From: Perkinsus chesapeaki
Lineage: Eukaryota > Perkinsozoa > Perkinsida > Perkinsidae
Direction of reading: 5' to 3'
Length of the DNA stretch: 37,772 nucleotides
Assembly (NCBI GenBank): GCA_013115145.1
Contig: JAAPAO010000342.1
Location: forward strand, 1 to 37,772
Of the stretch, positions 21,775 to 31,207 are shown piece after piece (within the stretch, counting starts at the first letter, position 1; each line of letters begins with the position of its first letter). A model generated the notes under the pieces. That model was not told where the DNA came from. It was given only the letters and a program-made list of their open reading frames with translations, and searched no databases. A program made the position numbers and the translations under genes.

Positions 21775-22059
21775 CTAGACGCATGAAATGCCCAATGACG
21801 TAGAGGATGAGATGGATAGATGTAGCTGACTAGTTGTAGCCAAAGGAGCAGCGGGTAAACCCTTTATATATCTTCTCAGGGTTTCGGCTTCAATCTCAGC
21901 TCGAATCTCTTGGAAGAGACTCAGTCCACGAGGTCTCCGTCCGACGTCGTCTTCTTCATCTTGGTCCTCGTCATCACTCAATAGGGTACCATTCCAGTGC
22001 CACTTCGTCGTCACTCTCCGCCGGAGAGTCTCCGGCACTCTACGCTTGTCATTGCACAT
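21775..22059 (-). CDS. Small acidic/basic ORF
   Basis: 94 codons from an ATG at 22059. An Arg-rich start (KRRVPETLRRRVTTKWHW) is followed by an acidic run (LSDDEDQDEEDD), then an amphipathic stretch (FQEIRAEIEAETLRRY). The composition is protein-like, but there is no recognised family and no second exon. It could be an isolated exon. Confidence 0.4.
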   Translation of the reverse strand: MCNDKRRVPETLRRRVTTKWHWNGTLLSDDEDQDEEDDVGRRPRGLSLFQEIRAEIEAETLRRYIKGLPAAPLATTSQLHLSISSSTSLGISCV

Positions 22060-22633
22060 GTCCACAAATCACGATCAAATGCTCTTGTATGGTAGCATCC
22101 TTCCTCGCATCGATCAACCGATCAATTGAGGCTGAGACAAAGAGGGGAGACCCAATGAAATCTAACACAAATCTAAAATAAAGCTAATAAGATAAAACAA
22201 GAAGTATTATGAAATGATAACGAGTGAAAGGCTCTCACTGGGAGAGTATCGGTCAGACAAAGACAATAAGCTCGCAGTCATTGCTTGTAATAAATGTGCG
22301 GTCAAACCAACTTTGAAGGATAAATTATAAGAAATGTCAATAGCACTAACCCTATATATAAGGTAGACAATAAAATGTATTTAAGTAGTAATCTGTTGAC
22401 CAAAAGGACTTATTATTAATCAAGTAGACTTGACAACTCAACAGTTAGTGTATTTGATCAATAGTTGATTTGAGAGTCTACGGATGATGATACTAGCTCA
22501 TGGCCGAGTATCTTTTCTGTGTTATAATACAATCCACAGTATTAGGATTCAACAACAACAATAGTAAGATAATGTGTATCATCGATTACACGCAACGTAA
22601 TGCTGCTTACCCAGCAACAACAATCTTCATAAA
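22060..22633. other. AT-rich intergenic region
   Basis: About 570 bases between a small ORF and the stop of the next minus-strand gene. It is AT-rich, with no supported exon, tRNA-like motif or repeat noticed. Confidence 0.45.
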
Positions 22634-25600
22634 CTACAACCAGAATGGACTTGGCCTCTCGGAAAGATCTCGCATGAGAACACCATCAGGAATGGTGGCT
22701 GTATACTTTCTAGCCGGATGTTCTTCGCCGTGGACTATCTTCATGTAAAGCAGCTCCGCCTTTTGCCGTCGCTCTTCCGTGGCGCCGGTGTCGTAGCTTA
22801 CGGTTTCATCGTCATTGCCATCGCCGCCAACAGACGAATCGGTTGAGAAATAATCGAAGTTAGAGTTGCGCTTCGCTCCGCTGTTGGGCCTTGCAGAAAA
22901 CCCTCGAGAATCTGCGCGTACTGCAGTAAGCATTTCTCCAGCCAGACAAGTGACCTGAGAAATATACCTCCTCAGCGGAACGAACCCGCGACCTACCTCC
23001 TCGGCCCCGCCTGCTGCTTCACGGAAGTCGGCTTGATCCATATCAGCTATGCACTCCAAAACCTAAACAAAACGCCTCTCAACACCAAGCCGTATAAATG
23101 ATCCACGAAATGCTTCTAGTCTGACGAGAACTAAGGCTGAACTAAATGCATTGGAGTAAGCAAGTTAGTCGAATAAACTGCCAAACCAGGTTACACAAAC
23201 TACAAATTTTCCATTTCTTCTAATAAAAAGATAATTACCCAATCCTTACCTCCTCTGCTAACTTCGCGGAAGGGCGTCCACCACCAGGACTAGTGAGCCT
23301 CGGCATCAACCAGGCCAACAGTCCTAAGGAGTTGTCCAAGGATAATAGCCTGGACTCATCATCGACATCAGAGTTATCCAGACTGCTGTTGTTAGGCAGC
23401 TCCATACGAGATAGAGCAATGAAAATCATGGCTGCAGTATCGGCATCAGTAGCACTAGCATAAGGCATGTGAAGCGTCCTGGAAATGCAAAACATGCAAC
23501 GCTTCGCTCCGCTTACAATCTGACCTGCTCTTGAGCTCCATTATGAATGGCAAGAGATCGTCCACTCGATAGTAACGAGCTCCACAACAGGAAGTGATAA
23601 TTGTTACCAATTGAGGTGTCTTCAGTTTACCTATTAAAGGAATACCTACTCAACCTGTGTAAGAACCTCCTGTCTAAACTTTTGCCGATCCTATTTTAAC
23701 TACACACTCTGCGTGCGAAGATGGACTATTAGTTTTACTTGTACGACTACCACGTAGAACAGAGAAATAAAATGCAAAAGGTGGCGAGGCTTGACCCGAC
23801 GACACTTTTGTAATTTCGAAAACTTCTTTTGTTGTTGTTGATGGTTCTGCAAACTATTGGATATAATTGAAAACACCATAAAGCGTAAAACAATCTAAGG
23901 CTCCTTCTCCTACCTATAAGATCGTTTCCTTCTCGCCTAGCAGCCTTCATCACCGATGACATTGGACCATTCATAGCTGCAACACTGTGGATTACTGAAA
24001 CCCAATCAGTTGGAGTCAAATCAGATTTCTTCGCCACAACCGAATCGGCCAGCAGGCCAGCAACTTCAGAGTGCTTCGACCCTAAGATGCCATTTTTCTG
24101 AAACCTCTAGCTGTCATTCAACGCTACCTTGTCTAGCATACACCTGCAATGTTGTAACCAAATCGATGGCTTTAAACGTCGCCACAGCGCGTGGAAGATG
24201 CGTTGACACCCTCGAGAGCAACACGTCCATAAGCTCGTCCCTGTCTGGCGAATCAGCGCAAAGATTGGAGAAAGATCGAAGGAAAAGCACCTGAAGGATT
24301 CGGATATGAGAAGGACTATGGGCTTGTGCGAAAGTGGTAAGCATCCGTCAGCTCCCCTGGAAGTATTAATTTATCGAGCTACTTCTCACTTAAGTATAAA
24401 CGTGTGAATTTGTGGTTGCTGGATATGGTGAAAAGAGCAAATGATAATCCTGTTTAGCAGTCCCATGCATTGAGAGAATAATAGGAAGACTATGACTAAT
24501 GTATGGTACGGATAAAGAGCAAGAGATATAATCACACAAACTTGAGCAAAAATGTAAATGAACTACAAGCGCTATTTGTTGATAGATTCAGACATGTTAT
24601 TAACATGTCATTAATAATGCGCAATATACGAATAGTTAATATGATGTTAACTATTCGTATATTGCGCATTATTAATGAGTGTTCAATATAATTCCATATT
24701 AACCAGTAAGCCTCCAAGGAGCTGCTGGTGGCTACTAAAGTATCCGACCTACCGCTCCAACTTACCAAACTTTCCGCTGAGAACTGCGCGATCCTCCTCT
24801 TAGCTTGCGTGCTCATCGCTCGAAGTAAATCCGAATTGAAAGGCTTCCGTTGGTCAGCTGGAGTGTGGTGCCGATGACGGTCGAAACCGGTCGCCAGCAT
24901 TTGTAGCTCTCTTGCTGTGCAATCTCGAAGTACGACTAAAGAGCAAAAACAGCGTCACCAGGAATCGAACCCGCGCCTCTCGCTTGAGAACAACGGTACA
25001 TGCATTATCAACAATCCGACGCTATAACTCCGAGCCTCTTCTTACGTGTGGCTAAGACGGCCAAGGCATCAAAAGCTCTATTTGCTATCTCCTGTTGATG
25101 GCCTTTGGTCGGCCCCATAATAATAGTTTGTTGTTGTTGTTGTTGCTGCTGTTGGGTGGGGTCAACACCTTCCAGCTTGCCAAACGAATAGGCTGCCAAT
25201 GCAATGTCACGAGCGCTGTAAATCGAGCCAGGTGCCGCCACTGATAGAACGGCAAGAGGGTCGCTGTCCTCGGGAGCCTGAGGTGAATGAAATCGATCGC
25301 GTGATCGATATTAAATCTTACCATTGCTATGACACTGAGAGCCTCTTCTCCAGAATCGCACAGTCGATTGGCAATCGCGTCGAAGATAGGCTCATACGCT
25401 AAATTTAATCTGAACGACAAAGAAATCCAAGGCACCCATATGGTGGGAAGTTCGATAAGATAAGAGAAGTGTGGTATGAATGAATGCCCGTATACTACCT
25501 CGCGAAACTAGAGCAATGCAAGCAAAGCTGTTGTGGTGAGAACAGGTCTATCTTCGCCAAACTCGCCTCGGCCAATGCCTTTAGCGGTGCCCGCAGATGC

Positions 25601-26318
25601 CTTGTTCGGGTCGACGCATAGGCATCGAGCAACCTAATGGAGAGTGGAACAGTTAATGGTGATGATGCGATACCTTGCCAAGGCCTCCGTGTCACACATG
25701 CCGACAGTCTTCACCACACGATCGGACATTTCAGCTGTGAACCGATCGGTTAGGAAACCAAGTTGGGCCCAGGAGGCGCATACTCTGACATATCCAAGCT
25801 CCATGCGGGCAAGATACGAAGTAGATTAATTACTTAGCCAGCTCCGGGGCGTTCCAATGGTCCATATCAGCTACTATCGTATGCTTTAGCCTTTGAAAGA
25901 GGTAAATGTGCTTCCGGTGTATTTTAGCAAAGTTGTCGAGTATCTCCAGAATAGCGTCTTTATCTCGAACGTTCGCCATCGCTGGCACCGACTTGTATTT
26001 CCTCCAGAAATTCTGAACAACAACAAACTACCATAAAACGACTAAGAAACTCCCGAAGTTATTTAACCTCCAAAATATCATTTGTTGTTATAAATGCTTC
26101 AGCTGGCTAGTGATCGCCGGAGACTACTAAGATTAGGTAATCTATCAAATATAACGAACGACACTATAACATAAATAGGAGCATGAAGAGTTGAACGATA
26201 ATACTGCAGGTCTTTTCACTGAACGAAGCCAATACCGACCATCCTTCCTCCACTTTCGAGGAGCAAGAACGATGTGTGGAAGGTAGAAGATACGCCTTGC
26301 ATTTAACAGTTGTATCAT
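22634..26318 (-). CDS. Probable organellar helical-repeat RNA-binding protein
   Basis: Long multi-exon minus-strand gene. Resolved exons from the 5' end: 26205-26318, 25834-26012, 25674-25784, 25499-25633, 25322-25409, 25029-25277, 24766-24906, 24128-24290, 23914-24063. After an unresolved stretch come 23250-23478, 22997-23062 and 22634-22954. The N-terminus is Arg-rich and lacks acidic residues (MIQLLNARRIFYLPHIVLAP), as in a mitochondrial presequence. The body repeats helix pairs with A-A-x-S-F-x-K-L style turns: DIALAAYSFGKLEGVD, FDALAVLATRKKRLG, AIDLVTTLQVYARQ, DWVSVIHSVAAMN. That pattern recalls FASTK/heptatricopeptide proteins of organelle RNA metabolism. I see no RAP domain. A polyglutamine run sits in exon 25029-25277. 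Family assignment is by feel only; the gene's reality is much surer. Confidence 0.6.
22955..22996 (-). other. In-frame intron with sense tRNA T-arm
   Basis: 42-base phase-0 intron, a multiple of three with no stop, so it reads through if retained. The minus strand has GTCGCGGGTTCGTTCCGC, then GAGGTATATTTCTCAG. Confidence 0.65.
24064..24127 (-). repeat. Intron with shared block, copy C
   Basis: Phase-1 intron on the minus strand containing AGCTAGAGGTTTCAGAAAA (within 24092-24112). It differs from copies A and B (13184, 13861) at one position (GTT instead of GTG). Confidence 0.75.
24608..24678. repeat. Perfect 32-bp inverted repeat
   Basis: Arms 24608-24639 and 24647-24678 are exact complements around the 7-base loop TATGATG. 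The centre reads ACGAATAGTTAA / TTAACTATTCGT. It lies in the 475-base intron 24291-24765 of the helical-repeat gene. It may be a MITE-like remnant or a strong RNA hairpin. Confidence 0.92.
24951..25023 (-). other. tRNA-length element filling an intron
   Basis: 73 bases on the minus strand. Acceptor AGCGTCG pairs with TGACGCT over 7 positions (one G-T). The T arm is GCGGGTTCGATTCCTGG. The D and anticodon arms are degenerate; CTCAAG in the middle hints at a Leu(CAA)-like source. The host intron donor GTTAT starts 5 bases upstream of the element. TGTTTTTGCTCTTTAG follows immediately downstream, giving one possible acceptor at 24936. The frame prefers an acceptor about 30 bases further on, at 24907. 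Confidence 0.72.
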
Positions 26319-26489
26319 ATGTGTCCGGTTTTCCCCGTGAAATGTCCGATTCGTCGCGGCACACACTGGAAAGGGAAAAGCGGCGAAGTTGTAGTTTAGT
26401 CGGCAACAACCTACACACTCCCACTGTTTTCGTATCTAGCCCTAGCTTACTCTCCTTCTATAGTGCATCATTGAAGTATATTGCACATC

Positions 26490-27865
26490 TCAAGGAAGAA
26501 TGCATTTTATACAATAATTCCTCTTATATCTCCGCATCAGGAACGTCTTGTTGGCCTCCACGAGGGTCGCATTTTCGTGAGGCCGCCAGTCGAACCCCCG
26601 GTCCCGATAGAGAGATTAATAGTACCATATCGAGCGGGTATTTGTCTCCAACTTTCCTTATCAATTCCTGGATACTCGGGCTCACACCATCAAACCGATT
26701 ACGATCGGTTCCAGATGGAGGGTGTAGTTCCTCTGAACAAACAAAAACACTGAATCAGCCATTTTTTATCATGCATGCTCAACCTCAAGATATCCCCCAT
26801 ATTACTCTTATCCGCTTCCTGCCATCGAGGTACTTTTTCTTGAAAGACGTAGTCCCTGAGCAGGTGACCAGTATCAGTGAAGAGCGAAAATCGCAGATTT
26901 CCCAAACTCAGTAAAGTAGTGAACGGAAGAGTCGACAACTGCCAACATGACGGCTAGGTATTGCTCGTAGGACGTTCCATCGAACTCCAAATTAAATATA
27001 CATTTGAGGTCAATATACGAAGGCGGCCACACCTAGAACTTGATCTAGGACGAATGGTAAGAGCTTGGTCTCTTCATAGCTTCAACGAGCTTCCTATTAC
27101 CTATTAACAGCCTGGTGTGGCGCTATGTAAGAATCACCCCGTTGTCGACTAATACGTCGAGAAGCTGTCGGAACTGCAAAGCAAGGAATTGAACTCTATA
27201 CCTTCCGATAGGCAACCGAGAATATTACCAGGCGGCGAATAGGCCTCGAATCCAGGCGGAGGCCGCTGGCCGTAGTAAAGGGCATTCCCGGATGATGTTG
27301 GTGAAAAAGATGATGAAGAAGATGAGGACGAAGCAAAGCCTCCAGGCGGCAGTTCAAACGATTGTTGATTGTTGTTCGAATCAAACCTGAATATGGATTT
27401 CTAGAAACAGGGCAGATGAAACGATATATACGGTTTGCCAACTAACGCCCGGACGAATGCATTTTCCGATAGAAAAACTGTAAAAATCGAATTGAAGCAT
27501 CCATGCCAATTAAGGACTATTTGCATCGAAAATACGATTGTAAAGTTGGTACTGTTGTCGACTACTTATTATCTATTACTCGCGAGACCGGCAATCTTAT
27601 TAATAAACTATCAAGTTGATAAATCCAACTACAGTACCCGTTGAATGGATCGATTTCGACGACAGCCAAGTCGTTGAATTTGAGAAGAATTCTATCTTAT
27701 AACTAAGAGCCTGGCCTATACTGCGCAACCAAAGATTCTTGAGAGGTTAACTCACTGGCTCTTTGCCACAGCACTTCCTTTTTGTGCTGCTGTTGCCGGT
27801 ATAAGTGAGCTTCCTCCGCTATGAAAGAAGCCCTGTATTACACGTTCAAACTTCTGGCCGGACAT
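26490..27865 (-). CDS. Uncharacterised protein with Ser/Pro-rich middle
   Basis: Minus-strand gene starting MSGQKFERVIQGFFHSGG at 27865. Exons resolved include 27756-27865, one ending in EIDPFNG near 27650-27700, one reading FSIGKCIRPG near 27430-27465, and 27229-27400 (FELPPGGFASSSSSSSFSPT, then QRPPPGFEAYSPP). After the intron 27174-27228 comes VPTASRRISRQRG. Downstream exons encode LKCIFNLEFDGTSYEQYLAV, then 26784-26818, 26626-26749 (IQELIRKVGDKYPLDM) and 26490-26546 with the stop. One junction between about 26820 and 26960 could not be phased, so this may be two genes, with a stop at 27097-27099 ending the first. No family recognised. Confidence 0.5.
26547..26625 (-). other. Intron with sense tRNA T-arm
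   Basis: 79-base phase-0 intron. The minus strand reads CGGGACCGGGGGTTCGACTG near 26585-26606, followed by CACGAAAATGCG. The 3' half of the B-box is less conserved than in the others. Confidence 0.5.
27174..27228 (-). other. Intron with sense tRNA T-arm
   Basis: 55-base phase-1 intron. The minus strand reads GGTATAGAGTTCAATTCCTT shortly before the 3' splice site. GTTCAA is the accepted alternative B-box core. Confidence 0.55.
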
Positions 27866-27902
27866 AGCAACAACTTATAATACTAACAGAGATATTTAAC
27901 AA

Positions 27903-27986
27903 AGGGCAGAGCGAAAAGGCAATCGATTTGGGTTAGTCCAAATACCGAGACTCCTGGTTCGATCCCCGGCCGAGGTATTTTTCAAT
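27903..27986 (+). other. tRNA-like element upstream of SPCS3
   Basis: In the 327-base gap between two divergent genes. ATTTGG-GTTAGT-CCAAAT forms a perfect anticodon-like stem, then CTCCTGGTTCGATCCCCGG forms a T arm, then GAGGTATTTTTCAATAG. No D arm is clear. It may be a 5' UTR intron of SPCS3 or an isolated tRNA fossil; the ATTTTTC would be its Pol III terminator. Confidence 0.6.
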
Positions 27987-28192
27987 AGTTTTTCGCGCTG
28001 CGTGCTATTACTTCCCCGTATCGTTCAGACACACGTCACTGCAGGCTAGGCCTTGTTGATGGCTTAATAGAGGATATCTAATCACTTGGGTTATATGTAG
28101 AGGTCAAGGGTGACCTTGTGGTGGCTAAAAGATACTTCTTTTTCTGATAGAATTATGGGACTTTCAGTGTGTTTTGGGGTCATCTTGTAACA

Positions 28193-29422
28193 ATGGATAA
28201 TCTCAAGGCGATCGTCCCTCAGAATATGGAGTCCTATACAAGCAGGGCCAACACAATATTCTGTACGTAAATGGAACGCTCTACCTATTTTGTATCTTGC
28301 GTAGTCCGACATATGATATTTTCAGGTACCTACTGTTCAGTACTATGTTTTCTAGGAATCCTCTGTCATTTAACGAGCTACATCGATCCCACGCCGGTGG
28401 TTTCCGGTACAGTGGCTCTAGCTGGGGTTCAGGATATGTACTTATTCTCACTAGAACTCCTCATACCGACTTTTCCATAAATTTAGGGTCCTCAATGGTT
28501 TCCTAAGAGCTGACCAGGCGAATCTTCAGCTCAACATCGACGCAGGTGCATATCCCTGTGGTGCGGGTATCTTGTTCTGATTTATCCTACTTAGACCTAC
28601 GACAGGAGATGAAGCATTGGAGTATGAACCAGCTATTCGTTTACGTTACAGCGGACTATGTTACCGATAATGCTGTACGTCACTGGGAATAGAACCCGGG
28701 TCTCGAGGATGAAAGAACGATTACCTAACCGCTGAGCTACTGGTGTTCTTCATAGGTCCGGAATTCGGTTACTATTTGGGACGATATTGTGAAATCAGAG
28801 GACGAGGCTTTGATTGTATTGACGGGAACGTTAATCTTGATTTTTAGTCGTTTCCCTTCAGCACCTCGAAGGAGTCACTAATGAGTATCCTCTACGGGAC
28901 TATACCAAGGGGACTTTGAGGTAACCTGCTAAATATCTTACGGTTTCTTAAGATACGTTTTTAGGGATAATAATATTACCCTTACGCTGCATTATCAAAC
29001 AATGCCTATTATTGGACAAATGAAACAGGTAGGCTCATCACCAGTGTTAAGATATCTCCGATAATTATCCGATAAGTTTCTTGTCTTACTTCCCCTCCGA
29101 CCTTTGATATCATCATATCATCTCCTGGATGGAGCACTATAGAAGTTTGTGGATTGGCTACCGCATTACTTTTTTGTCACGTTGAACGATCGCTATATTG
29201 TCTTAATTATTCTTGAACCGATAGAGCGTATCACGGTTGCTCAGCATTTGAGCTTCATTTGCTCCTTTCTAGCATTCCCTTCCCCCATCGGAGCCCTATA
29301 GGCTACCCTCCGAGTATATTAAGGGACATAAGGCTAAGACTGATCGTCAACATCATAGGAAGAGGCCAACTAGAGCACCGCGAAAGGAGCACCCTTACAG
29401 TGCGGAGGAGGAGGGATACTAA
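28193..29422 (+). CDS. SPCS3: Signal peptidase complex subunit 3
   Basis: Non-catalytic subunit of the ER signal peptidase (SPC22/23, yeast Spc3). It is a type II membrane protein needed for cleaving signal peptides from secretory proteins. Eight exons: 28193-28262, 28326-28437, 28508-28545, 28595-28674, 28756-28815, 28862-28920, 28965-29028, 29273-29422; 210 residues. After MDNLKAIVPQNMESYTSRAN comes the membrane helix (YCSVLCFLGILCHL). Then come LQLNIDADLRQ, MNQLFVYVTADYVTDNA, SVTIWDDIVKSEDEAL, ITLTLHYQTMPIIG and finally RLPSEY, all family landmarks in order. The last residues are a basic tail longer than usual. If intron 29029-29272 were retained, the chain would stop at 29067 and lose RLPSEY. 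One intron is almost entirely an antisense tRNA-like sequence. Confidence 0.86.
28675..28755 (-). other. Intron made of an antisense tRNA-Glu-like sequence
   Basis: 81-base intron with boundaries fixed by SPCS3 conservation. Its complement contains TAGCTCAGCGGTTAGGTAAT (D arm), CTTTCAT (anticodon loop with TTC, glutamate) and GAGACCCGGGTTCTATTCCC (variable region and T arm), in tRNA order and spacing. GAGACCCGGGTTC is typical of eukaryotic tRNA-Glu. The acceptor and anticodon stems no longer pair, so it is a fossil, not a working tRNA. The intron's GTACGTCAC is the complement of the tRNA 3' end. Confidence 0.8.
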
Positions 29423-29529
29423 GGGACACCGCTGCCAACCACGGCTGCCAGTTTTTTACACCATTTTCATGGCGATCATATTCATCGCGTTCGAGCTCTG
29501 GGGGAATTCTCACAGCCTCTTTTTTTAAT

Positions 29530-30681
29530 ATGGCGGACCGGCCTCTTGGTGGCGTCTTGGAGGTTACACCGGCCGAGATAAGATTCTCAAGTAGGTCGAT
29601 TGGGCGCCCCTGTGATTGCCATTGAATTCACTTTAGGTGACACCCATCCCTCCTCGAATATGCCTCGTCATGTTATTATTCGAAACCGCAGTAGCATGGA
29701 TGCTATAGACGTTCTTATAGGTCACGATGCGTCATCAGGTAGTATCTTGATAGATCTTGCTATCTTGCATTTCCTCAACGTTGTTAGGTAAGTGTGCCTT
29801 GGCTGATATAATATGTCCATCGAGTATTGTGGCGAATGAGAGCCTTCCTGAGCCTTTCGACAGGATAGTGGAGGGGCTTGGACCGGGGGAACGGTTATTG
29901 ATGAAGGTAAGGGTCATAGGTTAGGGGGGAGTGATATAAAAATAATATATAAATGTAATGAGGAAGTGGAGGCATAAACTAAATGTCGTACCATCACACA
30001 CAAATTATCTTTTCACGGGTCAGGTCCACAATCCCCATGATGATGGCTATCATCACAACATCTTCGCCAGTATTGTATTTGGAGTTCGCCTGCCAGGTGA
30101 CAGTTATATTATAGAGCGAATCACCATGCCTGTCACCACTGACTCAAGTGTCCACACAATGTTCATCAAACCAATAGATGAGATGCACTCACCTCCTCCT
30201 CCTACTACTCGTCCAGTATCAACCACTACCCAGGAGACCGGCAGGGGGGCGCTTGAGGGGGATGGCAGCAGTCGGGGGGAAGATGACTCTATATTGTTGA
30301 AGTCGGATGACGATTCAGGTGAGAGGGAGGGTAGCTGAGGAAATATTATGACGCAACCGGAATTGGTAAATATCTCGTATGCGGAATTGGTATGAGCTCT
30401 CCCTCATGGTATTGACAATAATTGCCTCAGATAGTGATGATGACCACCGCCCTATTACCATAGCCGATCCGAAGACGGGCAAAACATTGTATTTAGTAGA
30501 TGGTGTTGGGTATTGTACATCCAGTGGGACTATGGTATTGTCAGTGGAGATGGCCAGGCCTATTACGGCTGAGTCGATTATTAGCGGAGGGAGCGGTATG
30601 AGCAACAGACGACGGCCATGCACGCGTGCGCATGAGGAAGCTAGAATTCGGAAAGCATGGGGGGCGTTTGGTGGCATTTAA
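29530..30681 (+). CDS. Uncharacterised protein, possible MSP-like beta domain
   Basis: Five exons (29530-29590, 29637-29738, 29788-29906, 30024-30330, 30431-30681) join to 279 codons with consistent phases. The N-terminus GGVLEVTPAEIRFSS followed by RHVIIRNRSSMDAIDVLIG resembles the first strands of a major-sperm-protein/PapD-like fold, but the classic FKVKTT motif is missing. The middle has PFDRIVEGLGPGERLLMKV, then FGVRLPGDSYIIERITMPV. The second half is disordered and acidic (SPPPPTTRPVSTTTQETG, SDDDSGERE). The C-terminal ITIADPKTGKTLYLVDGVGY is followed by an Arg-rich tail. No signal peptide. Function unknown. Confidence 0.62.
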
Positions 30682-31207
30682 TGTGTGAGAACCGCAGCCA
30701 GTGTAAAATTTGATATCTACAGATTTGAGTTCTTCGGTGGAGAGGGAGGAGTATCTTTCGCACTGCAGAGATTTCTCACCTGTGTACAGGGTGTAGCAGG
30801 AAGTGCCCTGAATTCTTCTTCTCGGGTGCTTATAGGAGTAGGATATCTTTCGCACTATGAATATTTTCCCTTAGTTTCATATAGGAGTAGGATATCTTTC
30901 GCACTATGAATATTTTCCCTTAGTTTCCTATAGGAGTAAGATATCTTTCGCACTATGAATATTTTCCCTTAGTTTCCTATAGGAGTAGGATATCTTTCGC
31001 ACTATGAATATTTTCCCTTAGTTTCCTATAGGAGTAGGATATCCTTCGCACTATGAATATTTACTCCTAGAGTGTTGGCGATGTTTTCTATTGTAGTTTT
31101 TACTCTCTTCTGTTGTTGGTGTTGTCTTATTCTGCTGCTGCTGTTGTTATTGTTGTTCCCATATCCTCCACCACTACAAGAACCACTAGAAGTATTCATT
31201 AATCAAT
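30682..31207. other. Spacer between unknown gene and MKT1
   Basis: It contains the 49-bp tandem repeat (30832-31062) and a T/CTG-rich stretch (31095-31160). No gene supported. The poly-Leu ORF starting at 31072 is judged spurious. Confidence 0.5.
30832..31062. repeat. 49-bp tandem repeat, about 4.7 copies
   Basis: Units start at 30832, 30881, 30930, 30979 and 31028 with ATAGGAGTAGGATATCTTTC and continue GCACTATGAATATTTTCCC. Copies differ by only one or two bases, so expansion is recent. A partial relative (GGAGTATCTTTCGCACTG) lies at about 30749-30766, inside the 3' flank of the upstream gene. Confidence 0.95.

Noticed and set aside
25113..25155. Poly-CAA/poly-Q tract as a frameshift or assembly error
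   Set aside because: It is in frame within a well-phased exon (25029-25277). Similar Q runs occur in the gene at 34769-37622, so it is a normal low-complexity insert.
26276..26914. Longest uninterrupted plus-strand ORF here (212 codons)
   Set aside because: It overlaps well-phased minus-strand exons (26490-26546, 26626-26749, 26784-26818) and the Arg-rich first exon of the helical-repeat gene. Its composition is not protein-like.
28091..28312. Minus-strand ORF of 73 codons
   Set aside because: It is antisense to the first exon of SPCS3, whose start and splice phases are well supported.
28675..28755. Functional tRNA-Glu gene
   Set aside because: Acceptor and anticodon stems do not pair, so it is a tRNA-derived fossil. 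The same reasoning applies to every other tRNA-like intron; only tRNA-Tyr at 6970-7050 is intact.
30832..31062. CRISPR array
   Set aside because: The units are contiguous tandem copies without unique spacers, in eukaryotic DNA.
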